This document shows positions 26,786-35,212 of a DNA stretch of 64,000 nt, in pieces (the first letter of the stretch is position 1; every line of letters begins with the position of its first letter). Position numbers and translations under genes: made by a program. Under the pieces are notes generated by a model. The model had not been told where the DNA came from, made no database searches, and saw only the letters and a list, made by a program, of their open reading frames with translations. Source of the DNA: Methylomonas rosea (GTDB lineage Bacteria; Pseudomonadota; Gammaproteobacteria; Methylococcales; Methylomonadaceae); the NCBI RefSeq assembly GCF_024505055.1, contig NZ_JANIBL010000014.1, forward strand, positions 1-64,000, in the 5' to 3' direction.

Positions 26786-27274
26786 ATGAGCGTTGAAGCC
26801 AAACAATTTAAAAATGCCCTTAAATTATGGGCCAGCGGCGTAACGGTGGTTACGACTCAGGGCCGTGACAATCAGCCCAGAGGCATGACCGCGACTGCGT
26901 TTAGCAGCGTGTCCTTGGAGCCGCCGCAAATTCTGGTATGTTTGAATCAAGCGACCGATACCGGCGCGGCTTTGCTGGAAAGCCGCCGCTTTGCAGTCAA
27001 TATTCTTAATAGCGCGCAAGAAGACGTATCCAATCAATTTGCCGGTAGTACTACCCAAGAACAGCGCTTTGCCAGTATCGCCTGGCAAGCGGGTGAAAAC
27101 GGGGCGCCGATTCTGAGCGAAGCCCTGGCAGTACTGGAATGCCGGGTTGTGCAACAAGTTCAGGCCGGTAGCCATTGGGTGATTATTGGTGAAGTCGATA
27201 GTGTGGTGTGCCGGGAAGGTGATCCATTGCTGTATTACCATTCCGCTTATCGTACGGTTGCTACACAAGGCTAA
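26786..27274 (+). CDS. Flavin reductase-like FMN-binding protein
   Basis: This 162-residue protein has the split-barrel FMN-binding fold of the HpaC/RutF flavin reductases. Typical stretches are WASGVTVVTTQGRDNQPRGMTATAFSSVSLEPPQILVCLNQAT and RRFAVNIL, then a C-terminal GDPLLYYHSAYRTV. Such enzymes reduce flavin with NAD(P)H to feed a two-component monooxygenase. No monooxygenase gene is next to it, so its partner is unknown. The gene appears to stand alone between lysS and a terminator. Confidence 0.88.
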   Translation: MSVEAKQFKNALKLWASGVTVVTTQGRDNQPRGMTATAFSSVSLEPPQILVCLNQATDTGAALLESRRFAVNILNSAQEDVSNQFAGSTTQEQRFASIAWQAGENGAPILSEALAVLECRVVQQVQAGSHWVIIGEVDSVVCREGDPLLYYHSAYRTVATQG

Positions 27275-27406
27275 AGATTTACTGTCGTTAGCTATGTCTA
27301 TACGCACCGACAATTGTTGTATTTGCTACAAATGCCGCATGAATTGTAGGTGAATAGCTGCCATTTTTGGTGACACCTTTTTTGTAATGCCTTGAACTAC
27401 AAAAGA

Positions 27407-27442
27407 AATAACGGCTTTTAAAAAAATGGCCGTTATTTTGCT
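27407..27442 (+). terminator. Rho-independent terminator-like hairpin
   Basis: AATAACGGC (27407-27415) and GCCGTTATT (27430-27438) form a perfect 9-bp stem around a loop of T and A residues, followed by TT. It lies 133 bases after the flavin reductase and 50 before the Nif11-type gene. It could end the upstream transcript. Confidence 0.6.
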
Positions 27443-27492
27443 TAGATAACTTTGAGTTTTATCCAACCTTCAGAGTTATCACGGAGTTATCA

Positions 27493-27711
27493 ATGTCAAT
27501 TAAGGTCATCAAAGAATTTTCTGAAAAAGCCAAAGGCGATGAGGGGCTGAAAGAAAAACTGAAAGCCTGCGTCAAAATTAAGGAAATGCTGCTATTGGCT
27601 AAGGAAAGCGGGTTTGAAATTGAGGAGGATGAACTGTATCCACCTAACGAACCACAATTTGTTGAAGAGCAGCTTTCAGAAAAACTTGCTAAAGCTCTAC
27701 TAAGAGTTTAA
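27493..27711 (+). CDS. Nif11-domain small protein (RiPP leader-like)
   Basis: This 72-residue protein matches the Nif11 pattern. It begins MSIKVIKEFSEKAKGD, has LKEKLKACVKIKEMLLLAKESGFEIEEDEL, and then a short tail (YPPNEPQFVEEQLSEKLAKALLRV). Nif11 domains occur as leader peptides of ribosomally made natural products and as small proteins near nitrogen fixation genes. The tail lacks a Gly-Gly cleavage site and the Cys, Ser and Thr residues of a typical core. No modifying enzyme or transporter is nearby. The family call is fairly secure, but the role here is unknown. Confidence 0.72.
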   Translation: MSIKVIKEFSEKAKGDEGLKEKLKACVKIKEMLLLAKESGFEIEEDELYPPNEPQFVEEQLSEKLAKALLRV

Positions 27712-27721
27712 CGACTGAGTG

Positions 27722-27744
27722 CCATCCTGCCCTGGGCGGGATGG
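27722..27744 (+). terminator. GC-rich hairpin after the Nif11 gene
   Basis: CCATCC (27722-27727) pairs with GGATGG (27739-27744), and the stem can extend through TGCC and GGGC inward. There is no T-run downstream, so it is a weak or factor-assisted terminator candidate 11 bases after the stop. Confidence 0.4.
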
Positions 27745-27845
27745 CCGCCAGTTATCGGCATAGCGTAAAACGGTAGCCGGTAAATTCTAAAAACGACTCG
27801 ACAACGGTAAACTACGCGTTTGCTGCTATCGAGGAGTTTTCAAAC

Positions 27846-28664
27846 ATGTTCAACGCTGTCAATAGTCCCCAACTGATGGGGATACTCAACGTCACCCCCG
27901 ATAGTTTTTCCGATGGCGGTAAATTTACCGGTGTGGCGGCAGCAATAGCACAAGCTGAGAAAATGATAGCCGAGGGTGCCGATATTATCGACGTCGGCGG
28001 CGAGTCGACTCGGCCCGGTTCCGATCCCGTTGCCGCGGACGAGCAAATTCGCCGGGTGGTGCCGGTGATTACTGCGATCCGTGCGAGCTATCCCCAAATT
28101 CAGATCAGCATAGATACCACTTTAAGCCAAGTTGCTTCAGCAGCGGTGGTGGCGGGTGCCAGTATTATCAACGACGTCTCGGCCGGTCAGGGCGATCCCA
28201 ATATGTTGGCTTTTGCGGCATCCGCTCAAGTTCCAATCATCCTGATGCATATGCAGGGTACTCCGAAAACCATGCAGGATCAGCCGCATTACGACGATGT
28301 GCTGGCCGATGTAATCGCCGCTTTACAACAGCGTATCGCTGAAGCACTGGCGGCCGGCGTGTTGGCGAAAAATATCGCGATAGATCCCGGCATTGGTTTT
28401 GGCAAAGGTAAGCAAGACAATATCGATCTTTTGGCGCATTTGCGCAGTTTTGTTGAGTTGGGTTACCCGGTGTTGCTGGGTACCAGCCGTAAGCGCTTCA
28501 TGGGTAGTATTTGCAATGTCAGCGAACCGGCCGAATTGGTCACCGCGACTGCCGTAACCACCGCGTTGGGGGTAATGGCGGGGGTGCAGATGTTCCGGGT
28601 TCATGATGTCAAAGCCAATCGTCAGGCTGCGGATGTGGCTTGGGCCATCAAACAGGCACAGTGA
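27846..28664 (+). CDS. folP: Dihydropteroate synthase
   Basis: FolP condenses p-aminobenzoate with the pterin pyrophosphate in folate synthesis, and is the sulfonamide target. The 272 residues hold the two signatures MGILNVTPDSFSDGG near residue 11 and DVGGESTRPG near 58. Later blocks are ILMHMQGTPKTMQ, DPGIGFGKGK and GTSRKRFMG. A CGAGGAG ribosome site precedes the ATG. Its stop overlaps the GTG start of the following PLP enzyme. Confidence 0.97.
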   Translation: MFNAVNSPQLMGILNVTPDSFSDGGKFTGVAAAIAQAEKMIAEGADIIDVGGESTRPGSDPVAADEQIRRVVPVITAIRASYPQIQISIDTTLSQVASAAVVAGASIINDVSAGQGDPNMLAFAASAQVPIILMHMQGTPKTMQDQPHYDDVLADVIAALQQRIAEALAAGVLAKNIAIDPGIGFGKGKQDNIDLLAHLRSFVELGYPVLLGTSRKRFMGSICNVSEPAELVTATAVTTALGVMAGVQMFRVHDVKANRQAADVAWAIKQAQ

Positions 28665-29575
28665 CCGGTCTCCATCCGCGTCTAAGTGTGTTGCAGGTGC
28701 AATTGGCTGCTTCGCCGCTAACTAGGATTAACGACCCGGAATTAACCGACCGGCAGTTGGAATTGTGGATAAAGCGCGACGACTTACTGCATCCGATTAT
28801 CTCCGGCAATAAATGGCGCAAGCTCAAATATATCCTCAATCATGCCTTACACATTGGCGCCGACAGCATCGTCAGCATGGGCGGCGCATATTCCAATCAT
28901 CTACACGCCTTGGCTTTTAGCGGTAAAGCCTTGGGATTGAAAACCATAGGCTACATTCGTGGCGAAAGGCCCGCACAACTGAATGCCACGCTGCATGATC
29001 TGCTTGATTGGGGCATGCAGCTGCGTTTTGTTTCGCGTAGCGACTACCGGCAATTACGTAATTACCATGATTACGACAGTTTGCCGGAACTTCAGCCCGG
29101 CCAATATTGGTTGCCGGAAGGCGGGGCCACGGACCTTGCATTGCAAGGCGTTGCCGAACTGGTCGATGAAATCGAAATCGGTTTCGATACTTTGGCAGTG
29201 GCCTGCGGCACCGGTACCACTTTGGCAGGCTTGCTTGCTTCGCCGCGTACCAGTCGAGTTATCGGCGTGGCGGCGCTGAAAGGTGGCGACTTTCTAATCG
29301 ACGATGTCGGGCAATTGCTGAATAAACAGGGAATGACTAGTCACGCTGACTGGCGAATTTTAGTGGGTTACCATTTCGGCGGATTTGCCAAAACGACGCC
29401 GGCTTTGTTGGCGTTTATGCAGGACTTTCAACAGCGGTACGGCATAGAATTGGAGCCAATCTACACCGGAAAATTGCTGTTTGCGCTCTACGATTTAATC
29501 CGGCGGGACTATTTCCCCGCCGGGCAGCGGATAGTGGCAATCCATACTGGCGGTTTGCAAGGCAAGCGTATGTAG
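28661..29575 (+). CDS. PLP-dependent deaminase/desulfhydrase (ACC deaminase/D-cysteine desulfhydrase family)
   Basis: This 304-residue fold-type II PLP enzyme belongs to the ACC deaminase and D-cysteine desulfhydrase family. The PLP lysine is in ISGNKWRKLKYIL near residue 50, followed by SMGGAYSNHLHALAFSG and the phosphate-binding loop ACGTGTTLAG. The substrate cannot be told by reading; catalytic differences between the two activities are single residues. I chose GTG 28661, which overlaps the folP stop (GTGA), over a TTG at 28640. The ribosome site is poor, so coupling with folP is likely. Confidence 0.88.
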   Translation: MTGLHPRLSVLQVQLAASPLTRINDPELTDRQLELWIKRDDLLHPIISGNKWRKLKYILNHALHIGADSIVSMGGAYSNHLHALAFSGKALGLKTIGYIRGERPAQLNATLHDLLDWGMQLRFVSRSDYRQLRNYHDYDSLPELQPGQYWLPEGGATDLALQGVAELVDEIEIGFDTLAVACGTGTTLAGLLASPRTSRVIGVAALKGGDFLIDDVGQLLNKQGMTSHADWRILVGYHFGGFAKTTPALLAFMQDFQQRYGIELEPIYTGKLLFALYDLIRRDYFPAGQRIVAIHTGGLQGKRM

Positions 29576-29676
29576 CATTACCGTTCGTTTTACCGGTTAA
29601 AAATCAAATAGATATTGAGTGATTACTCAAAATGGTGATAATAGCCGCTGCCTAAAAATAATAAAAAGGTGGCATC

Positions 29677-30729
29677 GTGGTTGCGCAGATCATTTCATTC
29701 CCCGAACAAAAAAGTAACAATAAACTGGCGGTGTCTTTCCGCTTTTTGCTGAGTTTGTACGCGATTGTACCGCTGTGCTTAGTGGTGCTTTGGCTAGACA
29801 AGTACGGCTTTAATTTCGCGCTACGCAATTTGCTGCCCAGTAGCCCAACGCATTTTTTGTTGTTTCAAATTTTATTTGGTACCCCGCATATCATCGCCAG
29901 CAATCTATTGTTGGTCAGCCATCAAGACTATCTGCAAGCCTTTAAAAGCAAATTAATCGCCATGACCTTGTTCATCATGGTTTTTTTCGGCATTGGCAGC
30001 TTATTTATTCCTTATCGTGCGCTTTACATCATTACCGCCTGCTGGACGGTATATCACGTTTTGAAGCAGCAACACGGCATCGCCAAGGCGGTATGTCGCT
30101 TGCCGAGTTGGGCGTTTTATCTGCAATTGTGGCTCAGCGTTAGTGCCGGGATTTTTATCTACATGGGGATATTTCTAAAAAATAGCCTGGAGCCGGAGCA
30201 AGCGGCGTTAGTGTTGCAGGTTGCTGGCGTGCTGACCGTGGGTTTATTGCTGAGCACCTTATGGTGTCAACGCTATATTCCTAGTCGATTTGGATTGTAT
30301 TTTCTGTGGGCCAATACTCTGCTGGTTGCCAGCAGTTGGTATGTGTACAGTCAGCAGTATTATTTTCTGGCGATCTTGATGCCGCGCTTAGTACACGACA
30401 TTACTGCTTATAGTTTTTACGTGACTCACGATGTGAATCGGCACGGCGAACAGCCACAAAATGGTTTGTTCCGAGCGGCCACGGCGCTACGGCTGCCTAT
30501 TTGGTTAGTGTTGCCGCTGTTATCCTTTGTTTTGACGTATCTATTGCAGGCTTATGGCGACGAATGGGTAAATCTATTGCTACAAACCCTGTTTTCGACG
30601 CAAATCTACAAAGCCGTAACTTTGGGTTTTCTGGGTTATTTGGCCTTGATGCATTACTACTCCGAGGCCTTTGTCTGGGCCGCCGGCTCGCCGCTAAGGC
30701 GTTATATTCGCTTTAGCGGCGTCTCATGA
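29677..30729 (+). CDS. Uncharacterised polytopic membrane protein with conserved-looking histidines
   Basis: This 350-residue protein has about eight hydrophobic segments and a GTG start with AAAAGGTGG before it. I do not recognise its family with confidence. Histidines sit near the membrane edges: H71 (FGTPHIIAS), H82, H127 and H133 (YHVLKQQHG), H240 (VHDITAY), H251, H256 and H326 (MHYYSEAFVW). Such spacing is seen in membrane-bound diiron enzymes and in the Brp/Blh carotenoid-cleaving group, whose members share a PHG-like motif. That resemblance is weak and untested. Its end is one base from the end of the convergent dodecin gene. Confidence 0.75.
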   Translation: MVAQIISFPEQKSNNKLAVSFRFLLSLYAIVPLCLVVLWLDKYGFNFALRNLLPSSPTHFLLFQILFGTPHIIASNLLLVSHQDYLQAFKSKLIAMTLFIMVFFGIGSLFIPYRALYIITACWTVYHVLKQQHGIAKAVCRLPSWAFYLQLWLSVSAGIFIYMGIFLKNSLEPEQAALVLQVAGVLTVGLLLSTLWCQRYIPSRFGLYFLWANTLLVASSWYVYSQQYYFLAILMPRLVHDITAYSFYVTHDVNRHGEQPQNGLFRAATALRLPIWLVLPLLSFVLTYLLQAYGDEWVNLLLQTLFSTQIYKAVTLGFLGYLALMHYYSEAFVWAAGSPLRRYIRFSGVS

Positions 30730-30730
30730 C

Positions 30731-30940
30731 CTAATGCGGCAGCGTGTAACCCACTTTGATGGTTACCTGCCAATGCGCGACCTTGCCGTTGTCGATATGA
30801 CCGCGAGTTTCCACCACTTCAAACCAACGCATGTTTTGGACAGTTTCGCCGGCTTTGGCGACAGCGTTTTCGATAGCTTGCTGGATGCCCAGGCTGGATG
30901 AGCCGGTTAGTTCGATTTTTTGATAGACATGTTCTGGCAT
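30731..30940 (-). CDS. Dodecin
   Basis: Dodecin forms a twelve-subunit shell that stores FMN or riboflavin. The 69 residues have the short beta-helix-beta-beta pattern: [39 protein letters not shown], then [13 protein letters not shown], including the Trp (MRW) and Gln (WQV) that stack on flavin. It is 7 bases downstream of thiE, on the same strand, so it may be the last gene of that operon. Its stop lies next to that of the convergent membrane protein, leaving no room for a terminator. Confidence 0.92.
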   Translation of the reverse strand: MPEHVYQKIELTGSSSLGIQQAIENAVAKAGETVQNMRWFEVVETRGHIDNGKVAHWQVTIKVGYTLPH

Positions 30941-30946
30941 GAGGTT

Positions 30947-31573
30947 TTACTCCGGTTGATGGTTGAATAAGGCTTGGTAGGCGCGCGCCGCCGCTTCCGG
31001 TTCATGGTCGAATACGCCGCCTATCACTGCCAATAAGTCTGCGCCCGCCGCCAGTAAAGTTCCACCGTTTTCCGGCAGAATGCCGCCGATGGCGACAATC
31101 GGCACGGTTATCGATTGTTTAGCGCGTGCCAGGCTGACGATGTCGGCCGGTGCGGCCAGCGGTTTCGAACCCGAAGGGAAAAAGCGGCCGAATGCCACAT
31201 AATCTGCGCCGGCTGCGGCCATGGTCAAGGCTTTTTCGACATCGTTATAACAGGATACGCCGATGATGGCATTCGGGCCAAGCATCTGTCTTGCTTCGGC
31301 GATTTCGCCATCGTCGCGGCCCAGATGCACGCCGTCCGCACCAACAGCCAGTGCCAGCTCGATACTATCGTTAATTAATAGCGGGGCAGCGTAGGCGTCG
31401 CAGACTTCCAACAATAGACTAGCTAATTGCGGAGCATCCAAGGGGTTTTTGTCGCGGTATTGAATCACGCTCGCGCCGCCGCGCAAGGCCGCCTCTACGT
31501 CTTTTACCACTTGCTTGATCGTTCTGTGTTCGGGTTGGGTGATGGCGTACAGACCGCGGCGCGGAAACTTCAT
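30947..31573 (-). CDS. thiE: Thiamine phosphate synthase
   Basis: ThiE joins the pyrimidine pyrophosphate and thiazole phosphate into thiamine phosphate. The TIM barrel of 208 residues shows INDSIELALAVGADGVHLGRDD, IIGVSCYN and the substrate-binding segment near VAFGRFFPSGSKP. I place the start at ATG 31573 (MKFPRRGLYAIT) because it overlaps the thiD stop as ATGA; an upstream start at 31585 adds four residues. No thiamine pyrophosphate riboswitch was seen upstream of the operon. Confidence 0.95.
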   Translation of the reverse strand: MKFPRRGLYAITQPEHRTIKQVVKDVEAALRGGASVIQYRDKNPLDAPQLASLLLEVCDAYAAPLLINDSIELALAVGADGVHLGRDDGEIAEARQMLGPNAIIGVSCYNDVEKALTMAAAGADYVAFGRFFPSGSKPLAAPADIVSLARAKQSITVPIVAIGGILPENGGTLLAAGADLLAVIGGVFDHEPEAAARAYQALFNHQPE

Positions 31574-32355
31574 GCTTCTACCCAAAACAGCCGATCAGGA
31601 TTGTATTGGCCTAGTCCGGGACGGTAAGCGGCGGCCAGGGATTGCCAGGTGAACTCCTGGGCCTCGCTGACGGCGGTAAACACATCCAGGCCTTGGGCCA
31701 GCAGCGCCGCGCTGGCGCTGGCCAGCGTGCAGCCCGAGCCGTGATAGCTGTGCGGCAGGCGCTCCCAGTTAAAGGTTTCATGCAGATCATCGGGCATGTA
31801 TAAACGGTTATGTACCAACTCCGAGCTTTCGTGGGTGCCGGTAATAAGTACGTATTCGGCTCCCTTGTCTTGCAAGAAGCGGCCGCAGTCGCCTAGATTG
31901 TTTTGTCCGGAAAGGCGGCGAGCTTCTTCGCTGTTGGGGGTTAATAAGGTGGTCAACGGCAGTAGTTGCTCGACTATGACGTCAATTAATTGCTGGCCGG
32001 CCAGTTCGGTGCCGCCGCCGGCCGCCAGTACCGGGTCCAGCACCACCGGAATAGTCGGATGTTGTCTTAACACCTGTGCAATCGCTTCGGCCACTCCGGC
32101 ATCGCCGATCAGGCCGATTTTGAACGCGGAGACTTTAATGTCCGTCAACAAGGTGTGCGCCTGGCTGAGAATATTCTTGGGCTTTTGCGGAATCAGCTTC
32201 TTGACGTTGCGGCTATCTTGTTCGGTTAAGGCGGTGATCACGCTAGCCGCGTGGCATTGATGGCCGACGATGGCTTCGATGTCGGCTTGTACACCGGCGC
32301 CGCCACTGGGGTCGTGGCCGGAAAAGCACAGTACCACCGGGCGGTTGCGGCTCAT
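31570..32355 (-). CDS. thiD: Hydroxymethylpyrimidine/phosphomethylpyrimidine kinase
   Basis: ThiD phosphorylates the pyrimidine precursor of thiamine twice. The 261-residue ribokinase-fold protein starts with VVLCFSGHDPSGGAGVQADIEAI and ends with the ATP-binding and catalytic block SYHGSGCTLASASAALLAQG. It is tightly packed: it overlaps the ligase gene upstream by 4 bases and the thiE start downstream. The ligase and the thi genes are therefore almost certainly translated from one message. Confidence 0.96.
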   Translation of the reverse strand: MSRNRPVVLCFSGHDPSGGAGVQADIEAIVGHQCHAASVITALTEQDSRNVKKLIPQKPKNILSQAHTLLTDIKVSAFKIGLIGDAGVAEAIAQVLRQHPTIPVVLDPVLAAGGGTELAGQQLIDVIVEQLLPLTTLLTPNSEEARRLSGQNNLGDCGRFLQDKGAEYVLITGTHESSELVHNRLYMPDDLHETFNWERLPHSYHGSGCTLASASAALLAQGLDVFTAVSEAQEFTWQSLAAAYRPGLGQYNPDRLFWVEA

Positions 32356-34307
32356 GCGTCTTCTCCCGCAAGCAAAGTCAGAAACTCTTGTTCGCTGATA
32401 ACAGTCACGCCTTTTTCTCGCGCAGCATTGATTTTGTTAGCGCCGACATTGTCGCCCGCTACAAGATAGTCGGTTTTTGCCGATACCGAGCCGCCGACTC
32501 TCGCGCCTTTGCCTTTGGCTTGCTTACTCAAGTCGTCGCGGCTGCCACTATGCAAGGTGCCGGTGAAGACCAAGGTTTTGCCGGCTAGCGGATGGGCGTT
32601 TTCGGTGGCCTGGTTTTGCGTGGAGGTGAGATTAAAACCTAGTGACATCAAACTGTCGAACAAGGGTTTGATTTTGGTAAAGCCTTCCGTGATAACCGCT
32701 GCGGTTTTCTCCGCAAAGCCTTCGATGGCGACGATGTCGGCTTCGCTGAGATTGAAAATCTCCGCCAAGGTGTAATGTGCCAACAGTCGTTCGCAGTTGC
32801 CCAATCCCATCCGAAACACCCCAAATGCCGATAAAAAGCGCCAGTCTTCGACGGCTTCATTGCGGCTTCGTATCAATTGATCGACCAGGTTTTGCGATTG
32901 CTTGGGACCGAAGCCCATGCTTTCGAATTGCTCGGCGGTTAAGGCATAAATCTGGTCGACGCGGCGGATGCCGTATTCATAAAGCTTTTTGATCGTTGCA
33001 GCCCCGAAGCCGTCGTTGTTTTTCAGCACCCGGAAGAAATGTTCCATGCTGTTACTGATTTGCGCCGGGCATTCCAGATTATTCGGGCAGATCAGGTAGT
33101 CGTTATCCCAAATCAAGTCGTGGCCGCAGCTAGGGCAGGCAGTGGGTACGGCGGGCTCAGTCGGACGCAATACTTCCTCGATTTTAGGTATCACTTCACC
33201 TGAGCGGGCCAGACGAATCAAGGCGCCGGCGCCGATGCCTTTCTCCAACACCATTTTGTAATGATGGGCGGTAGCGCGGGATAGTAAGGCGCCGCTGAGC
33301 CGAACCGGTTCCAACTCGGCGACTGGGGTGATACGACCGGAGCGAGAGGTTTGTGGTGTGACGCCAATGACGACGACTTCCGCAGTCTCCAGGTTTTCTT
33401 TGTAAGCCAGTTGCCAGCGGTGATGATGGCGGGTGGCGCCCATCGCTTGTTTGAGCTGGTCGTCGACGATTTCCAGAATCACGCCGTCGACGTCGTAATC
33501 CAGTTTATGCCAGATGTCTTTGACAATGGTTTCAAAGTGATCGATCAGATCCTGCCAGAAGCCGGTCCAGCAAGGCAGGATCGCAAAAGGATAAAACACC
33601 GCCGCATGATCGGCGATAGCGCGTTCGGCGTGTTCGTCCAGCTCTTTTTCCTTGATCACACTGGCCTGGAAGTTACGGGCATTGTCAAAAAACTCGGCGA
33701 GATTGGTGTCGAAATAACTGCGGCTGACCACAATCTCGCCAGCGCCCAAGCCGCGCGGGCCTTGATTCGCGACTTGCAGTCCGCGCTCGAATACGCGGGT
33801 AATATCTGTGCCTTTACGGCCATCACCACGGGTATACAGCGTCTCGCCGTCGTCGTAGGCGGCGTAACCATCGAGCTTGGGGGTGACCTTAAAAATCAGC
33901 TCAGCAAAGTTTTTGTCCAGATCGCCAGCGGCCTTCTCGATTCGCCCGGCCCAGCGTTCTACCTCATCGCGGCTATAAGCTTTGTCGGTGGAGAGCATGA
34001 TGGTCGGCAGATCCACGGTTTTGCCAGCGAAGGCCGGTTCCGGCTCGACAGTGTGCAGCAGCGGATGCTCGGGCTGACGTTTTTTCAATTCCGCCAAATA
34101 CACAAAATCGTAATCGGCATCGCTGATAATCGGCTCGCCGCCACGATACAAAGCGTTGGCAATTTCCAGGAACGCGACTAATTCGCTGTTCGTTACGGTA
34201 TTCAGCAAATCCGCTTGTTTGCATAATTCGCAAAAACGTTGCTCGCTGATTGCGGTTTGATCTAAATCAGTTTGCAAAAGAATGGCTTTTTGACTTTCGG
34301 TAAGCAT
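32352..34307 (-). CDS. Divergent NAD-dependent DNA ligase
   Basis: This 651-residue protein has the whole LigA architecture: NAD-binding Ia region with ISDADYD, adenylation domain with K144 in KLDGYAAY, OB-fold (RSGRITPVAELEPVRLSG), a zinc finger (CPSC, then CPNNLEC), helix-hairpin-helix repeats and a C-terminal BRCT domain (AGKTLVFTGTLHSGSRDD). Several segments differ from usual LigA, for example TPKLDG where LigA has EPKIDG, and the stretch HHHRWQLAYKENLE. It may be a second ligase, with a canonical LigA elsewhere. I chose ATG 34307; an upstream frame to 34397 covers a terminator and promoter and is unlikely to be translated. It shares an operon with thiD and thiE. Confidence 0.88.
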   Translation of the reverse strand: MLTESQKAILLQTDLDQTAISEQRFCELCKQADLLNTVTNSELVAFLEIANALYRGGEPIISDADYDFVYLAELKKRQPEHPLLHTVEPEPAFAGKTVDLPTIMLSTDKAYSRDEVERWAGRIEKAAGDLDKNFAELIFKVTPKLDGYAAYDDGETLYTRGDGRKGTDITRVFERGLQVANQGPRGLGAGEIVVSRSYFDTNLAEFFDNARNFQASVIKEKELDEHAERAIADHAAVFYPFAILPCWTGFWQDLIDHFETIVKDIWHKLDYDVDGVILEIVDDQLKQAMGATRHHHRWQLAYKENLETAEVVVIGVTPQTSRSGRITPVAELEPVRLSGALLSRATAHHYKMVLEKGIGAGALIRLARSGEVIPKIEEVLRPTEPAVPTACPSCGHDLIWDNDYLICPNNLECPAQISNSMEHFFRVLKNNDGFGAATIKKLYEYGIRRVDQIYALTAEQFESMGFGPKQSQNLVDQLIRSRNEAVEDWRFLSAFGVFRMGLGNCERLLAHYTLAEIFNLSEADIVAIEGFAEKTAAVITEGFTKIKPLFDSLMSLGFNLTSTQNQATENAHPLAGKTLVFTGTLHSGSRDDLSKQAKGKGARVGGSVSAKTDYLVAGDNVGANKINAAREKGVTVISEQEFLTLLAGEDA

Positions 34308-34338
34308 GCCGGGGATAGATGTGTCGGGTAGGGCGGCG

Positions 34339-34344
34339 ATTATA
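34339..34344 (-). promoter_or_regulatory. -10 box for the ligase-thiD-thiE operon
   Basis: The minus strand reads TATAAT, a perfect -10, 32 bases before the ligase ATG. The matching -35 region falls within the T-run of the preceding terminator and is poor (CTTTTT), so the promoter is only a candidate. Confidence 0.45.
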
Positions 34345-34358
34345 GAGGATAATATCGC

Positions 34359-34390
34359 AAAAAAAAGGCGGGAGAGAGAACTCGCCCGCC
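34359..34390 (-). terminator. Rho-independent terminator for the Zur-like gene
   Basis: On the minus strand GGCGGG (34390-34385) pairs with CCCGCC (34372-34367), and eight T residues follow (34366-34359). It lies about 110 bases after the Zur-like stop and just before the ligase promoter, so it divides the two transcripts. Confidence 0.82.
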
Positions 34391-34501
34391 GAAGCATCTA
34401 TCTTTCAAGAGGATCATGTCGACGGTAGGAAAACGCGTGACATGGGCTTAATATAAAGTTTTCTGCCGGACAAGCGTTGATCTAGGTCAATATTTGGCGG
34501 G

Positions 34502-35014
34502 TTATTGAACAACCTGTTCATCCAAAGTATTTATGGCAGGGTTGCAGGTTTTGCATAAGCCATGAATTTCGATGGTTTTACGCTGGGGTACGAAGCCGAC
34601 ATCGCCAAGTTCTTTGGATAACGCGCTCAGTACCGAAGGCGCGGCGCGTTCCTGAACCGTATGGCACGCGGTGCAGATTAACAACAGTTGATCGTGTTGG
34701 GTGCCGGAGCAATGACAGCCGACAAACGCGTTTAAACTCTCCACTCGGTGAATAAGGCCTTGCTCCAACAGAAAGTCCAAAGCCCGGTAGACTGTTGACG
34801 GTTTTGCGGCGTCGTTTACCGGCCTGATTTGATCCAGCAAGTCGTATGCTTTAACAGCCTTATGACTGTTCCAGATCAGCTCCAAAATCTTGTGGCGGAT
34901 GGGGGTCAGTTGCACGCCGCGTGTTAAGCAAAGTTGTTCGGCTACACTTATCGCCTTGTGGATGCATACGTTATGGTCATGCTCGGGTGCCGGGAAGCTT
35001 GCTTTGTCTGTCAT
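34502..35014 (-). CDS. Fur-family regulator, Zur-like
   Basis: This 170-residue metal-dependent repressor has the Fur winged helix (RGVQLTPIRHKILELIW, then PSTVYRALDFLLEQGLIHRVESLNAFVGC) and two structural-zinc cysteine pairs, CTACHTVQE and CKTCNP. The HCSGTQHDQLLLIC segment supplies further metal ligands. Features fit Zur, which represses zinc uptake genes, better than Fur, but this cannot be proved by reading. A start at 35038 would add eight residues (MNLITLCK); neither start has a clear ribosome site. No zinc transport gene is next to it. Confidence 0.82.
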   Translation of the reverse strand: MTDKASFPAPEHDHNVCIHKAISVAEQLCLTRGVQLTPIRHKILELIWNSHKAVKAYDLLDQIRPVNDAAKPSTVYRALDFLLEQGLIHRVESLNAFVGCHCSGTQHDQLLLICTACHTVQERAAPSVLSALSKELGDVGFVPQRKTIEIHGLCKTCNPAINTLDEQVVQ

Positions 35015-35212
35015 TTTACAAAGGGTGATTAGGTTCATTCATTTTGTGGACGCGGTAAGTTATAGTGCCAGCATAAACAACCCATTTCAAATCGGATTAC
35101 CAAATAGAGTTTGTGTAATTTTAAGGCGCGCGGTTGAGCGCCATAGTATGGTTGTTTGGCGGTTTCTCGGCGGACTTTTGCGAAGCGGCTATAAGTATTT
35201 TTGAGGCAATAA

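Noticed and set aside
30941..34400. Thiamine pyrophosphate riboswitch for thiD/thiE
   Set aside because: The genes start directly at the ligase stop; no THI-element-like sequence is seen upstream of the operon.
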